The position numbers were made by a program, and so were the translations under genes. Positions 1-7,801 of a DNA stretch of 64,000 nucleotides are shown here, piece by piece (positions within the stretch are counted from its first letter, which is position 1; every line of letters begins with the position of its first letter). The stretch is from positions 1-64,000 of the forward strand of contig JBCDBR010000007.1 in assembly GCA_039183205.1 (NCBI GenBank), written 5' to 3'. This stretch comes from HKCCE3408 sp039183205. GTDB taxonomy: Bacteria > Pseudomonadota > Alphaproteobacteria > Rhodobacterales > Rhodobacteraceae. The notes beneath the pieces were generated by a model that worked only from the letters and a program-made list of their open reading frames with translations, was not told the DNA's origin and ran no database searches.

Positions 1-436
1 CCCGGGGGTAACCGCTGCGGACTACATCATCCAAACCGCCGAACGGTTTGCCAATCCCGCTATTCGGGACACCACCCGGCGCGTGGCCTTTGACGGCTCG
101 GCGCGCCATACCGGTTTTGTGCTGCCGGTCGTGCGCGATGCACTTGCACATCAAGCCCCGGTAGAGGGCTTGGCGCTGGTCGAGGCGCTATGGGCGCGCA
201 TGTGCGCAGGGATGCGGGAGGATGGCACCGAGATCGCCCCGAACGACCCGCATTGGGCTGCGCTGAATGCCGCGGCGCTTGCGGCGAAATCCAACCCTCT
301 GGCCTGGCTCGCACAGCGCAGCCTTTATGGCGATATCGCGGATCAAGCGGCTTTTGCTACGCCGTTTAAGGCGCAGCTTTCGGCCCTGTGGCAGCGTGGC
401 GTACGACCGACGCTTGCCGCATATCTAGCGCGCTGA
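1..436 (+). CDS. Mannitol/fructuronate dehydrogenase family, C-terminal part (partial)
   Basis: The reading frame is open from base 2 and stops with TGA at 434-436; the start lies outside the window. The visible 144 residues match the C-terminal helical domain of the long-chain mannitol dehydrogenase family (mannitol 2-dehydrogenase, fructuronate reductase, altronate reductase), including the family stretch FANPAIRDTTRRVAFDGS and the following RHTGFV. Enzymes of this family oxidise a polyol or reduce a keto-sugar acid with NAD(H). The substrate cannot be told from this part. It converges on the aldolase gene and the two 3' ends overlap by 12 bases. Its place beside an inositol operon suggests a role in polyol use, which is inference. 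Confidence 0.85.
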   Translation, partial: PGVTAADYIIQTAERFANPAIRDTTRRVAFDGSARHTGFVLPVVRDALAHQAPVEGLALVEALWARMCAGMREDGTEIAPNDPHWAALNAAALAAKSNPLAWLAQRSLYGDIADQAAFATPFKAQLSALWQRGVRPTLAAYLAR

Positions 437-1258
437 GCGCCAGCCCTCCGACAAAAGCCGCGCAGTCTCCGCGATCAAACCCGGTCGGACGGCCCGCGCG
501 ATGGCAAGCCGGTCGTAAAGCTCGGGCGCGTCTCTGAGCGTTGCGCGCAAGTGTCGACCATAGGCTTGGCGCATTTCGGTGCCGATGTTGATTTTAGCCA
601 CGCCGAACTCTTCTGCCAGCCGCACCCGATCGGGCGATGCAACGCCAGAGCCACCATGGATGACCAGCGGCATGCGCGCCGCATCGGCTAGTTTTTGGGC
701 CAAATCCCAGTCAATCTGGGCCCCGGGCTTGTCCTGTAGATGCACGTTGCCCAAGCTGACCGCCAGCGCGTCGATATCGAGGGAGGCCATCGCGGCGGCA
801 TCGGCTGGATTGGTTCCGGTTGAACCGCTGCCATCGGCGTAACCCACAATCCCGACCTCTGCCTCAACACTTGCGCCCACCATGCGCGCCGCGCGGACAA
901 CTTGGCGCGTCACGTCGAGGTTTTCGGCAAGCGGCAGCGCCGAGCCGTCATACATCACGCTGCTAAAGCCTGCATCCAGCGCCGCCCGGCATTCGGCGAA
1001 ATTGGCGCCGTGATCGAGATGCGCCACGACGGGCCCCGCGGACCGTTCGGCCAGATGGCGAAACATCGCGCCCCAGATCGGCACTGGCATATGCGCCCGG
1101 GCCCCGGGGCCGGCGGATAAAATAACCGGCACACCCGCCAATTCGCCCGCCGCCACAAAGGCTTCGGCATCGTCCCAGGATAAACAGACCAGCCCCACCG
1201 CATAGCCACCCCGGGCCCGCGCCTCGGTCAGCACCTCAGATAGGGTCACCAGGGGCAT
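425..1258 (-). CDS. Class II ketose-bisphosphate aldolase (IolJ/FBA-like)
   Basis: 277 residues of the class II zinc aldolase family. Visible zinc-site elements are HLDHG at 80-84, EAEVG at 132-136, SLGNVH at 168-173 and HGGSG at 201-205, in the order and spacing of fructose-bisphosphate/tagatose/IolJ aldolases. In inositol degradation IolJ splits 2-deoxy-5-keto-gluconate 6-phosphate into dihydroxyacetone phosphate and malonate semialdehyde. It is the last gene of the leftward iol operon; its ATG shares one base with the TAA of the IolB-like gene (TAATG), so translation is probably coupled. Oddity: IolC upstream already carries a fused DUF2090 aldolase domain, so this would be a second aldolase for the same step or one for a related deoxy-keto-sugar phosphate. 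Confidence 0.85.
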   Translation of the reverse strand: MPLVTLSEVLTEARARGGYAVGLVCLSWDDAEAFVAAGELAGVPVILSAGPGARAHMPVPIWGAMFRHLAERSAGPVVAHLDHGANFAECRAALDAGFSSVMYDGSALPLAENLDVTRQVVRAARMVGASVEAEVGIVGYADGSGSTGTNPADAAAMASLDIDALAVSLGNVHLQDKPGAQIDWDLAQKLADAARMPLVIHGGSGVASPDRVRLAEEFGVAKINIGTEMRQAYGRHLRATLRDAPELYDRLAIARAVRPGLIAETARLLSEGWRSAR

Positions 1259-2097
1259 TACTTGAACTTCGCCACCATGTCCTTGATCCCAGGGATGGTT
1301 TCGACCTGGTAGGCATGCGTGGGTTGAAAGAACTGAACTAAGGGGCGTTGGCTGAGGCCGGCCAAGATGGTGAAGTAATACATCTCATAGCCCGGGGCCG
1401 CGACGCAGGGGTGATAACCGGTATCGATCTGGAACGTAGAGCCATCGGTGAGGTGAAAGGCCTCACCCGTGCTGCCATCTTCACGCTGAAGCAATTGCAT
1501 GCCAAAGCCATGACCGGGGCGAAAACGGAAGTTGTAGACCTCGTCATGCCGCGTCTCATCGGGCAAGCGATCGGTGTCGTGCTTGTGCGGCGGAAAGCCT
1601 GACCAGCCGCCGGCGCCGACGGTGAATAGCTCGCTGACGAGTAGGCGGCCCACCTTACCGGGCGGGTTTTGCCCTAAGATGTGCTTGATTTTACGATGCG
1701 TTTTTGTGTCGTCCGATCCGTATTGCACCGGATCGATGTCACCGGGCAGCACCGCAAAAGGCTCATAGACCTCGTCAAATCGCGCGCCGCCGACAAAGAC
1801 CTCGGCCTCGGTCCGTGCCGTGATCCGAGCCATTTGGCCCGACGGGACATAAACGCCCGATGGCTCGCCATCCCAAACGTCTGCGCCGCGAAACCCGATC
1901 TCGGGTGCGCGAAAGCCATCAATCTCGATTTCCACACCGCCGGTTGCCGGCACGATGCATGTTTCATAGCCGGACACATGGCTGGTCACCGTCTGACCCT
2001 GAGTAAGCTTCAGAATATTGAAATAGCATAACGGTGTGATTGCATCGTCGACGCCGACGATTGCGTTGTTTTTGTTGTCAAAAGGCGGTTTATGCAT
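1258..2097 (-). CDS. Divergent IolB-like isomerase (KduI/IolB cupin family)
   Basis: 279 residues, starting at the ATG at 2097, which has a GGAG directly upstream and lies inside the end of the preceding kinase gene (8-base overlap). A longer open frame upstream is ruled out because it runs through that kinase in another frame. The two-cupin 5-deoxy-glucuronate isomerase family is recognised by PPHKHDTD (169-176, metal histidines H171 and H173), E186, and GYHP with H229. It keeps the metal site but differs clearly from the canonical IolB encoded at 13975-14802: the canonical LEETYYH is replaced by RHDEVYNF. It sits between an IolC-like kinase and a class II aldolase, so it probably isomerises a deoxy-uronic acid in a parallel lower branch. 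Exact substrate unknown. Confidence 0.8.
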   Translation of the reverse strand: MHKPPFDNKNNAIVGVDDAITPLCYFNILKLTQGQTVTSHVSGYETCIVPATGGVEIEIDGFRAPEIGFRGADVWDGEPSGVYVPSGQMARITARTEAEVFVGGARFDEVYEPFAVLPGDIDPVQYGSDDTKTHRKIKHILGQNPPGKVGRLLVSELFTVGAGGWSGFPPHKHDTDRLPDETRHDEVYNFRFRPGHGFGMQLLQREDGSTGEAFHLTDGSTFQIDTGYHPCVAAPGYEMYYFTILAGLSQRPLVQFFQPTHAYQVETIPGIKDMVAKFK

Positions 2098-3052
2098 CTC
2101 GCTCCTCCCGCGATGCGATGAAAGCTTCGGTCTCGGTCCGGTCCGGCATGGCATTGGCACAGCCGACACGCCCGACCACAAGCGCCGCCGCGGCTGCGCC
2201 AAAGCGTAGCGCATCTGCGATGTCGCCGCCCTCGAGCAATATCGCCAAGACGCCGCCCAAAAACGCGTCTCCCGCCCCGAAAGGTTTAAGGGCTGTGACC
2301 GGATAGGGCGGCACGAGTTCCTGCCAAACCCCATTTTCGACAACACGCGCGCCTTGAGCGCCCATTTTGTAGATAACCAGCGCCCCATGGGATCGGGCGG
2401 CGGCATGGTCTTGCCCGGACTGGCCCGGTGCTGCGGTCTGTGCGAATTCTTCGTCATTGCCAACCAAGATATCCGCAACCTCCATCGCCGATCCGTAGAC
2501 TGCGCGCGTTGTCTCAAGATCGGGCCAGGAATACGGACGATAGTCGAGATCGAGAATGCGTGTCCGGGCCAATTGCAACGCCTGCAAGCACGCGCTGCGG
2601 CTGGGCTCAGCCGCGAGGGCCGTGCCGGTGACGACCAAGGCACGGGACGCGCGCAGCATATCGGAGGGCAGGGGGGGCAAAGCAAAATCAGCCGCGTTGT
2701 TGCGGTAGATCACCGTGCGAGACCCTTCGGCGATCGTTTCGGCCAAAGCCAGCGACGTGCGGGCATCCCCGCCCACCGGATCGGGCGTCAGATGGGTGAT
2801 GCCAAAGCGCGCCAATTGCCGTTTCACAAAATCGCCGACCGGATCGGCGCTGACCGGCGCGGCCAAGCCGACCTTGGCGCCGTGTCGGGCCAGGGCGACG
2901 GCTATATTGCCGGCCGATCCCCCCATATCGGTGAGCATGCTTTGCGCCTGATCGGTGGGTGTGCCGGCTGGGGCTGGATACAGATCCATACCGGCCCGAC
3001 CGACCACGATGGCGTCAAAACGCGCGCCCTCGACCGCAGCAATCACGCCCAT
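2090..3052 (-). CDS. PfkB-family sugar kinase, IolC paralogue
   Basis: 320 residues of ribokinase/PfkB fold. N-terminal VGRAGMDLY and GGSAGN (44-49) resemble the opening of IolC, LDLDYRPYSW is the IolC-like central stretch, and FGAGDAFLGG (258-267) is the PfkB signature with catalytic Asp262. It would phosphorylate a keto-deoxy-gluconate-type sugar with ATP in the cytoplasm. It overlaps the end of the IolC fusion gene by 10 bases and the start of the IolB-like gene by 8, so it lies firmly inside the operon. It lacks the DUF2090 extension of its neighbour. Because the operon already has an IolC, this copy probably serves a different but related intermediate; that is inference. The start at 3052 is the first ATG; a downstream start is possible. 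Confidence 0.85.
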   Translation of the reverse strand: MGVIAAVEGARFDAIVVGRAGMDLYPAPAGTPTDQAQSMLTDMGGSAGNIAVALARHGAKVGLAAPVSADPVGDFVKRQLARFGITHLTPDPVGGDARTSLALAETIAEGSRTVIYRNNAADFALPPLPSDMLRASRALVVTGTALAAEPSRSACLQALQLARTRILDLDYRPYSWPDLETTRAVYGSAMEVADILVGNDEEFAQTAAPGQSGQDHAAARSHGALVIYKMGAQGARVVENGVWQELVPPYPVTALKPFGAGDAFLGGVLAILLEGGDIADALRFGAAAAALVVGRVGCANAMPDRTETEAFIASREERDA

Positions 3053-4929
3053 GCGGCAATGACCGCGTCAAAGGTCTCCGCCATCATGGCGCGGGCCGTC
3101 TCGTCGTCGATCTGACCGGCAAACCACGCATCCGCGGCCGCGCCAAAGATCGTGCGCCCAATGGCAAAGCCTTTGCAAAGCGGCTGCGATTGCGCGCGTG
3201 TGATGCTGCCGGTCACCTCATCAAGCGGCGCGTTGAGGCCCAACAGAAGAATACCCCTGCAATACGGATCATTCTCGGCGATCACCCGGTCCCAGGCAGC
3301 CCAGCTTTCGGACCAGTGATCTGCCTGAGGCGCGGCTAATTTCCACCAATCCGGCGCGATACCTGCGCGGTAAAGCTGCGCCATGGATTGCGCCACCGTA
3401 TCTGCCGCCACCGCCGTGCCTGCCGGTGGGATGAGTTCCAACAGCAGCTCCAAGCGCCAGGTCCGGGTCGCCTCGAACAGTTCCCGCAATGCCGATAGCT
3501 GGACCTCAGCCAATTCAGAGGCATCGTCTGGATGGGTGAAACAGAGGCATTTGATCACTTGGCTGCGCGGCACCTCGCGCAGGAAATCGGCAATGTTGGC
3601 CCCGCCTTCAAACCGGAGCGGCCGCGAGCCGGGCCACTCCACCGGCGTTGCCAACCACAGCCCACGATCTTCGATGTCTTCCAGCGCGCGCAGCCCCAAA
3701 CGTCGATCGCATAACGCGCCGAATTGTTTGTCGGGGTGGCGGGATTGGGCCGCGATCAGGACATCGGCGCAGAGCGATTTGAAGACGCCGATGCGCGCGG
3801 GATCTCCGCATAAAGCTTCCAATTGAGACCGGTGATCAAAAGCAAAGGCCAAGACCTCGGGCCAGTGCCCTTGACGTGTGGTCGACCAGTGCAATTGGTT
3901 GAGCGCCGGGTCCTCCCGCAGGCGAAAATGTGCAGAGCCCGTTGCCATGAACCCGTCAAGCTCCACCCGGCTGGGATAGCTGGGAGCACAGGCATGGCGG
4001 CTGACGGCAAAGGCACCGCAGGCATTGGCCATGCGCCCCGCCTCGTACCAGCCGCGCCCCTCAAGCCAGCCCGTCACAAGTCCGCCCATGAAAGCATCGC
4101 CCGCACCCAAGACGTTAAAGACATCGACCGGAAAGCCCGGGACCATCAGACCGCCATCGATCTTATCCGGGATGGTGCCGTCGAACACGACGCAACCATC
4201 TGGGCCGAGTTTGACCACAAAGGTGGCATCGGTCAGCTCGCGCAGCGTTTTGAGGCAGGTGATGGTGTCGGTCGCGCCACCGGCAATGTGGATCTCCTCC
4301 TCGGTCCCGACCACCACATCAAGATGCGGCATGATTGTCTGAAGATGCGCTGTCACGCCGTCATCGGCGATAAATCGGGTCTCGCCATCGCCTTTACCGG
4401 CCAGCCCCCAAAGGACTGGGCGGTAATCAAGATCGATCCAGCGCGACGCACCGGCCTCTGCGGCAAGCGCTAGGGCGCGGAGGCTGGCTGCTTTTGTACC
4501 TTCGGTGGAAAAATGCGTGCCAGAGGTCACAACCACGCGGGCCCCGCCTAAGGCATGCTGGGGAATGTCGGTCGCCGCGATGGCCATATCGGCGCAGTCT
4601 TCGCGGTAAAAGATCAGCGGAAACTGATCCTGATCGCGAATGCCGAGCAAGACAAGCGCGGTCAGCCGGTCCGGGTCGGTGATGACAAAATCGGTATCGA
4701 CGCCTTCGCGCGCCAATTCCTCACGAATGAATTGGCCCATCGCGTCGTCGCCAACCCGTGCGATCAGGCGGGTCTTCGCCCCCAGACGGGCTGCGCCGAT
4801 GGAGGTATTGGTGGGCGATCCGCCAATATATTTCGAAAACGACCCCATATCTTCCAGTCGGCCGCCGATTTGGTCGCCATAAAGGTCGACCCCGGCGCGG
4901 CCCAGAAAAATCGCATCGATCTGGCTCAT
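3043..4929 (-). CDS. iolC: IolC-DUF2090 fusion: 5-dehydro-2-deoxygluconokinase with C-terminal aldolase-like domain
   Basis: 628 residues from the ATG at 4929; this start is chosen because it overlaps the stop of the RpiR gene as ATGA. Residues 1 to about 330 are a PfkB kinase (GRAGVDLYG at 10-18, IGGSPTN at 35-41, DLDYRPVLW at 166-174, GAGD at 275-278). Residues from about 345 to the end form the DUF2090 domain found fused to IolC in many proteobacteria (it begins near LAFAFDHRSQL) and is annotated as a 5-dehydro-2-deoxyphosphogluconate aldolase. The protein would phosphorylate 2-deoxy-5-keto-gluconate and perhaps also cleave the product. Length and architecture are normal for the fused form. 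Confidence 0.93.
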   Translation of the reverse strand: MSQIDAIFLGRAGVDLYGDQIGGRLEDMGSFSKYIGGSPTNTSIGAARLGAKTRLIARVGDDAMGQFIREELAREGVDTDFVITDPDRLTALVLLGIRDQDQFPLIFYREDCADMAIAATDIPQHALGGARVVVTSGTHFSTEGTKAASLRALALAAEAGASRWIDLDYRPVLWGLAGKGDGETRFIADDGVTAHLQTIMPHLDVVVGTEEEIHIAGGATDTITCLKTLRELTDATFVVKLGPDGCVVFDGTIPDKIDGGLMVPGFPVDVFNVLGAGDAFMGGLVTGWLEGRGWYEAGRMANACGAFAVSRHACAPSYPSRVELDGFMATGSAHFRLREDPALNQLHWSTTRQGHWPEVLAFAFDHRSQLEALCGDPARIGVFKSLCADVLIAAQSRHPDKQFGALCDRRLGLRALEDIEDRGLWLATPVEWPGSRPLRFEGGANIADFLREVPRSQVIKCLCFTHPDDASELAEVQLSALRELFEATRTWRLELLLELIPPAGTAVAADTVAQSMAQLYRAGIAPDWWKLAAPQADHWSESWAAWDRVIAENDPYCRGILLLGLNAPLDEVTGSITRAQSQPLCKGFAIGRTIFGAAADAWFAGQIDDETARAMMAETFDAVIAAWA

Positions 4930-5723
4930 CCGTTGTGTCCTTTGGATTGGCATAACCGGCCATAGCCCGCCGCAAGCGCCTGCACGGTCACCAAGGCTCC
5001 CACGCCGCTGCGAAATCCCGCATCATCGCCACGGTCGGTCAGCAACAGCGCCCGTGCCGCCGGCGCGATGGGGCTGACGACGCTGTCGGTGATGGCGATA
5101 TGGCGCACACCACGATCGCGGCATAAATCCACAGTCTCAATGGTTTGCGGGGTATAGTTGGGAAAACTCAGCGCCACCAGCACATCGTCAGGCGTGACGG
5201 TGGATGTCATCGCCTCGGTCATGTTGCCACGCGCGGCCAATTGGTTCACCGCGGCGCCAAACCCCGACAACAAATACGTCAGATAGGCCGCGATGCCATA
5301 GGCTCTGCGAAAGCCCAAAACATGGATGATCCGCGCCTCCGCCATCAACCTTGCGGCCCGGTTGAGATCGGCATCGGCGGGCAGATCGGCTAGGCTGGCC
5401 TCAGCCAAGGTCCGAAACCGGGCCACATCGCTGCTGTCGCTATTGCGGCGGTCGAGGCGGTCAAAATAGTTCGATGGCGTCCCGAGGGTCAGTGCCTCGC
5501 GCAGGATGCGCTGTATCTCAGAAAAACCCTGATAGCCAACCGCCTTGGAAAACCGGATCACCGAAGACGGTTGCACGCCGATTTCGCCCGAGATTTCAGC
5601 GATGGTCATGAGAGCCGCGCGATCGGGTCGGTCGAGCACGAAACGATTGATGATCTGCAATTGCGGCGGCAGATCGGCATGATGCCCCTGCAACCGCGTA
5701 CGCAGATCATCGGGCGTGGTCAT
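4926..5723 (-). CDS. MurR/RpiR-family transcriptional regulator (IolR-type)
   Basis: 265 residues from the ATG at 5723, which overlaps the preceding TGA as ATGA; an ATG four codons upstream (5735) is the alternative. The N-terminal RpiR helix-turn-helix lies at about 38-75 (MTIAEISGEIGV followed by PSSVIRFSKAVGYQGF), and a SIS sugar-phosphate domain follows from about 120 (HVLGFRRAYGIAAYLTYLL). RpiR proteins bind a phosphosugar through SIS and change DNA affinity. In rhizobia the inositol regulator IolR belongs to this family. Located inside the iol operon between the dehydrogenase and iolC, it most likely controls the divergent promoter at 9665-9835 and its own operon. Confidence 0.88.
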   Translation of the reverse strand: MTTPDDLRTRLQGHHADLPPQLQIINRFVLDRPDRAALMTIAEISGEIGVQPSSVIRFSKAVGYQGFSEIQRILREALTLGTPSNYFDRLDRRNSDSSDVARFRTLAEASLADLPADADLNRAARLMAEARIIHVLGFRRAYGIAAYLTYLLSGFGAAVNQLAARGNMTEAMTSTVTPDDVLVALSFPNYTPQTIETVDLCRDRGVRHIAITDSVVSPIAPAARALLLTDRGDDAGFRSGVGALVTVQALAAGYGRLCQSKGHNG

Positions 5724-6904
5724 AGGCTCAACCATTCCCGGGCTTCCGACGCATCTTGGATCGCTTGCAGCGCCTCTTCAAACACCAGACCATCGGCAAA
5801 ATTCGGGTAGGCTTGATCATCTTCGAGGATCGCCCGGACGAACTCGCCCGCTTCGATGATCTTCATCTCGTTAAAGCCGATATGATGGCCGGGCGCGGGG
5901 CAGAAATTACCAAAGGGTGGATGCAACGGGCCGATCAAGACCCGCTTGAAACCGTTCCGGTCGGTATCGGCGAAACCGCCCTGTCGGTCGCCCATCTCGT
6001 AAAGATGAAACTCGCCCATCGCTTCCTGATCGAAGATGATCGCGCCTTTGGTGCCGGTGATTTCAAAACCCAGGTTCATTTTGTGACCCTGACCCAGCCA
6101 AGACGTGTGCAGCGTGAACATCGCACCTGATTTAAAGGTTCCAATGGCCGAGAATTGGTCATCCGTCTCCACAGCTTTCATCTCGCCGGTGGCCGGGTCG
6201 GGACGTTGGCTATGCACCGTTTGGAGCCGCGCGGCGATATCGGAGAGCGGGCCACAAAGCCAAATGGCCATCGAGACTTGGTGACTGCCCATATCGCCCA
6301 AGGCGCCTTTGCCGCCGCCGGCCTTGGTCAAGCGCCAGGAATGCGGCGCGCGCGGATCGCACATGAAGTCTTCGGTATAAACGCCTCGGAAATGGACGAT
6401 ATCGCCGATGACGCCTTCCTCGATCAGCCGTTTGATGGCCAGCGTGGTCGGGCTTTTCATGTAATTGTAGCCCAGCATGGTCTTTGATCGGGCCGCTTGC
6501 GCCGCGGCAACCATGGCGCGGTTATCTTCCATGCTGGTCGCCATCGGCTTTTCACACCAAACATGCTTACCCGCGGCCAACGCCGCCTCGGCCATCTCGC
6601 GATGCGCAAAGTTCGGGGTGCAGATCGAGACGACGTCGATATCGTCGGCCTCAACAACGGCGCGCCAATCTTGTGTCGTTCGCCCAAACTCAAACCGCGC
6701 GCCGTTTAGCGCCAGACTATCTTCGGACATATCGAACAGGGCGCGCAATTCGACATCAATCGGCCAGTTGAAGATGGACTTTCCGTTCCGCCATGCAATT
6801 GTGTGCGTGCCGCCCATGAACCCCATGCCCAAAACGCCGACACGCAATCGGTCCAGACCGATCTTGTTTTCCGGCTGGCCGGCAATCGTAATGTCGCGCT
6901 TCAT
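5720..6904 (-). CDS. Gfo/Idh/MocA-family NAD(P)-dependent dehydrogenase (inositol dehydrogenase-like)
   Basis: 394 residues. Rossmann motif GMGFMG is at 26-31 and the family EKP motif (catalytic Lys) at 118-120, followed by the C-terminal alpha/beta substrate domain with GGGKGALGDMGSH. It starts at 6904 with an ATGA overlap to iolE and ends with an ATGA overlap to the RpiR gene. The position in the operon suggests oxidation of an inositol isomer or of an inosose. It is about 60 residues longer than typical IolG, has an N-terminal extension of about 20 residues before the Rossmann fold, and looks closer to the longer IolW/IolX-like dehydrogenases than to canonical myo-inositol 2-dehydrogenase. 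No clearer IolG is seen in the window. Confidence 0.85.
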   Translation of the reverse strand: MKRDITIAGQPENKIGLDRLRVGVLGMGFMGGTHTIAWRNGKSIFNWPIDVELRALFDMSEDSLALNGARFEFGRTTQDWRAVVEADDIDVVSICTPNFAHREMAEAALAAGKHVWCEKPMATSMEDNRAMVAAAQAARSKTMLGYNYMKSPTTLAIKRLIEEGVIGDIVHFRGVYTEDFMCDPRAPHSWRLTKAGGGKGALGDMGSHQVSMAIWLCGPLSDIAARLQTVHSQRPDPATGEMKAVETDDQFSAIGTFKSGAMFTLHTSWLGQGHKMNLGFEITGTKGAIIFDQEAMGEFHLYEMGDRQGGFADTDRNGFKRVLIGPLHPPFGNFCPAPGHHIGFNEMKIIEAGEFVRAILEDDQAYPNFADGLVFEEALQAIQDASEAREWLSL

Positions 6905-7800
6905 GTCGTGATCTCCAGGCCGGCATTTCCGCAGGCGGCCACGATGTGGTCGTAACCCATCTTTGAATAAGCGTAGGGCGGTGCTTTGGCCGGGTCTTGC
7001 TCGGCCTCAACGACGATCCAACCGGCGTAATCCATCGCTTTGAGCCGCCGGGTGACATCGCCGAAGTCGATGCAACCATCGCCAGGAACGGAGAAGGCGC
7101 CAGCCACAATCGCATCCAAAAACGAGCGGTCGTTTTGCCGAATATCGGCGACGATATCGGGGCGGATGTCTTTGTAATGAACGTGGCTGATCCGCTCGGC
7201 CCAATTGCCCATCACCCGCATCACGTCACCGCCGCCAAAGAGCATGTGGCCTGTGTCAAAGCACAGCTCCACTTCGGGTCCCGTGGCCTCCATCAGCCAA
7301 TTGGTATCGTCCTCATCCTCGATGATCGTGCCCATATGGTGGTGATAGGCCAGTGCCATGCCCCGATCGTTCACCCATTTGGCAATTTCAGTCAGCTTTT
7401 TACCGTAAGCCGTCACCTCGTCGCGGGACAGCTTCGGCCGGGCATTGACCGACATGCCGGGCAGGCCCTGAACGGTATTGGAGCATTCGGCATAAACGAT
7501 GCACGGCGCATTGAGCGCAACGAATTGGTCCACCTGTGCCGCAATCGCCTGCGTCTCGGCAGAAAAATCGTTCTCAAGTAGCGCGCCCGAGCACCAGCCT
7601 CCGCAGAGCGCGATATTGGCGGCCTCCAGATAGGCGCGCAGCCCGTCTGTATCGCCTGGCATCCGCTGGCCACGCTCGACACCGGTATAGCCGATCTCTC
7701 GCGCCTCGCGGAGGCATTGCTCCATCGTGTAGGCCGCGGTCAGATTGGGAAGATCGTCGTTTTGCCACGCGATCGGAGAGATACCGATTTTCACTGCCAT
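6901..7800 (-). CDS. iolE: Myo-inosose-2 dehydratase IolE
   Basis: 299 residues of the xylose-isomerase-like TIM-barrel family. Features matching IolE are the N-terminal IGISPIAWQNDDLP, AYHHHMG at 151-157, FDTGH at 181-185 and HVHYKD at 206-211, which supply metal and catalytic residues. It removes water from scyllo-inosose to give 3D-(3,5/4)-trihydroxycyclohexane-1,2-dione, the substrate of the IolD enzyme encoded just upstream. Only one base separates it from iolD, and its TGA overlaps the next ATG. Full-length and ordinary. Confidence 0.95.
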   Translation of the reverse strand: MAVKIGISPIAWQNDDLPNLTAAYTMEQCLREAREIGYTGVERGQRMPGDTDGLRAYLEAANIALCGGWCSGALLENDFSAETQAIAAQVDQFVALNAPCIVYAECSNTVQGLPGMSVNARPKLSRDEVTAYGKKLTEIAKWVNDRGMALAYHHHMGTIIEDEDDTNWLMEATGPEVELCFDTGHMLFGGGDVMRVMGNWAERISHVHYKDIRPDIVADIRQNDRSFLDAIVAGAFSVPGDGCIDFGDVTRRLKAMDYAGWIVVEAEQDPAKAPPYAYSKMGYDHIVAACGNAGLEITT

Positions 7801-7801
7801 T

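Noticed and set aside
2098..2685. Upstream extension of the IolB-like gene by 196 codons
   Set aside because: The extension is another frame of the kinase gene; the internal ATG at 2097 has a ribosome site and matches the family start.
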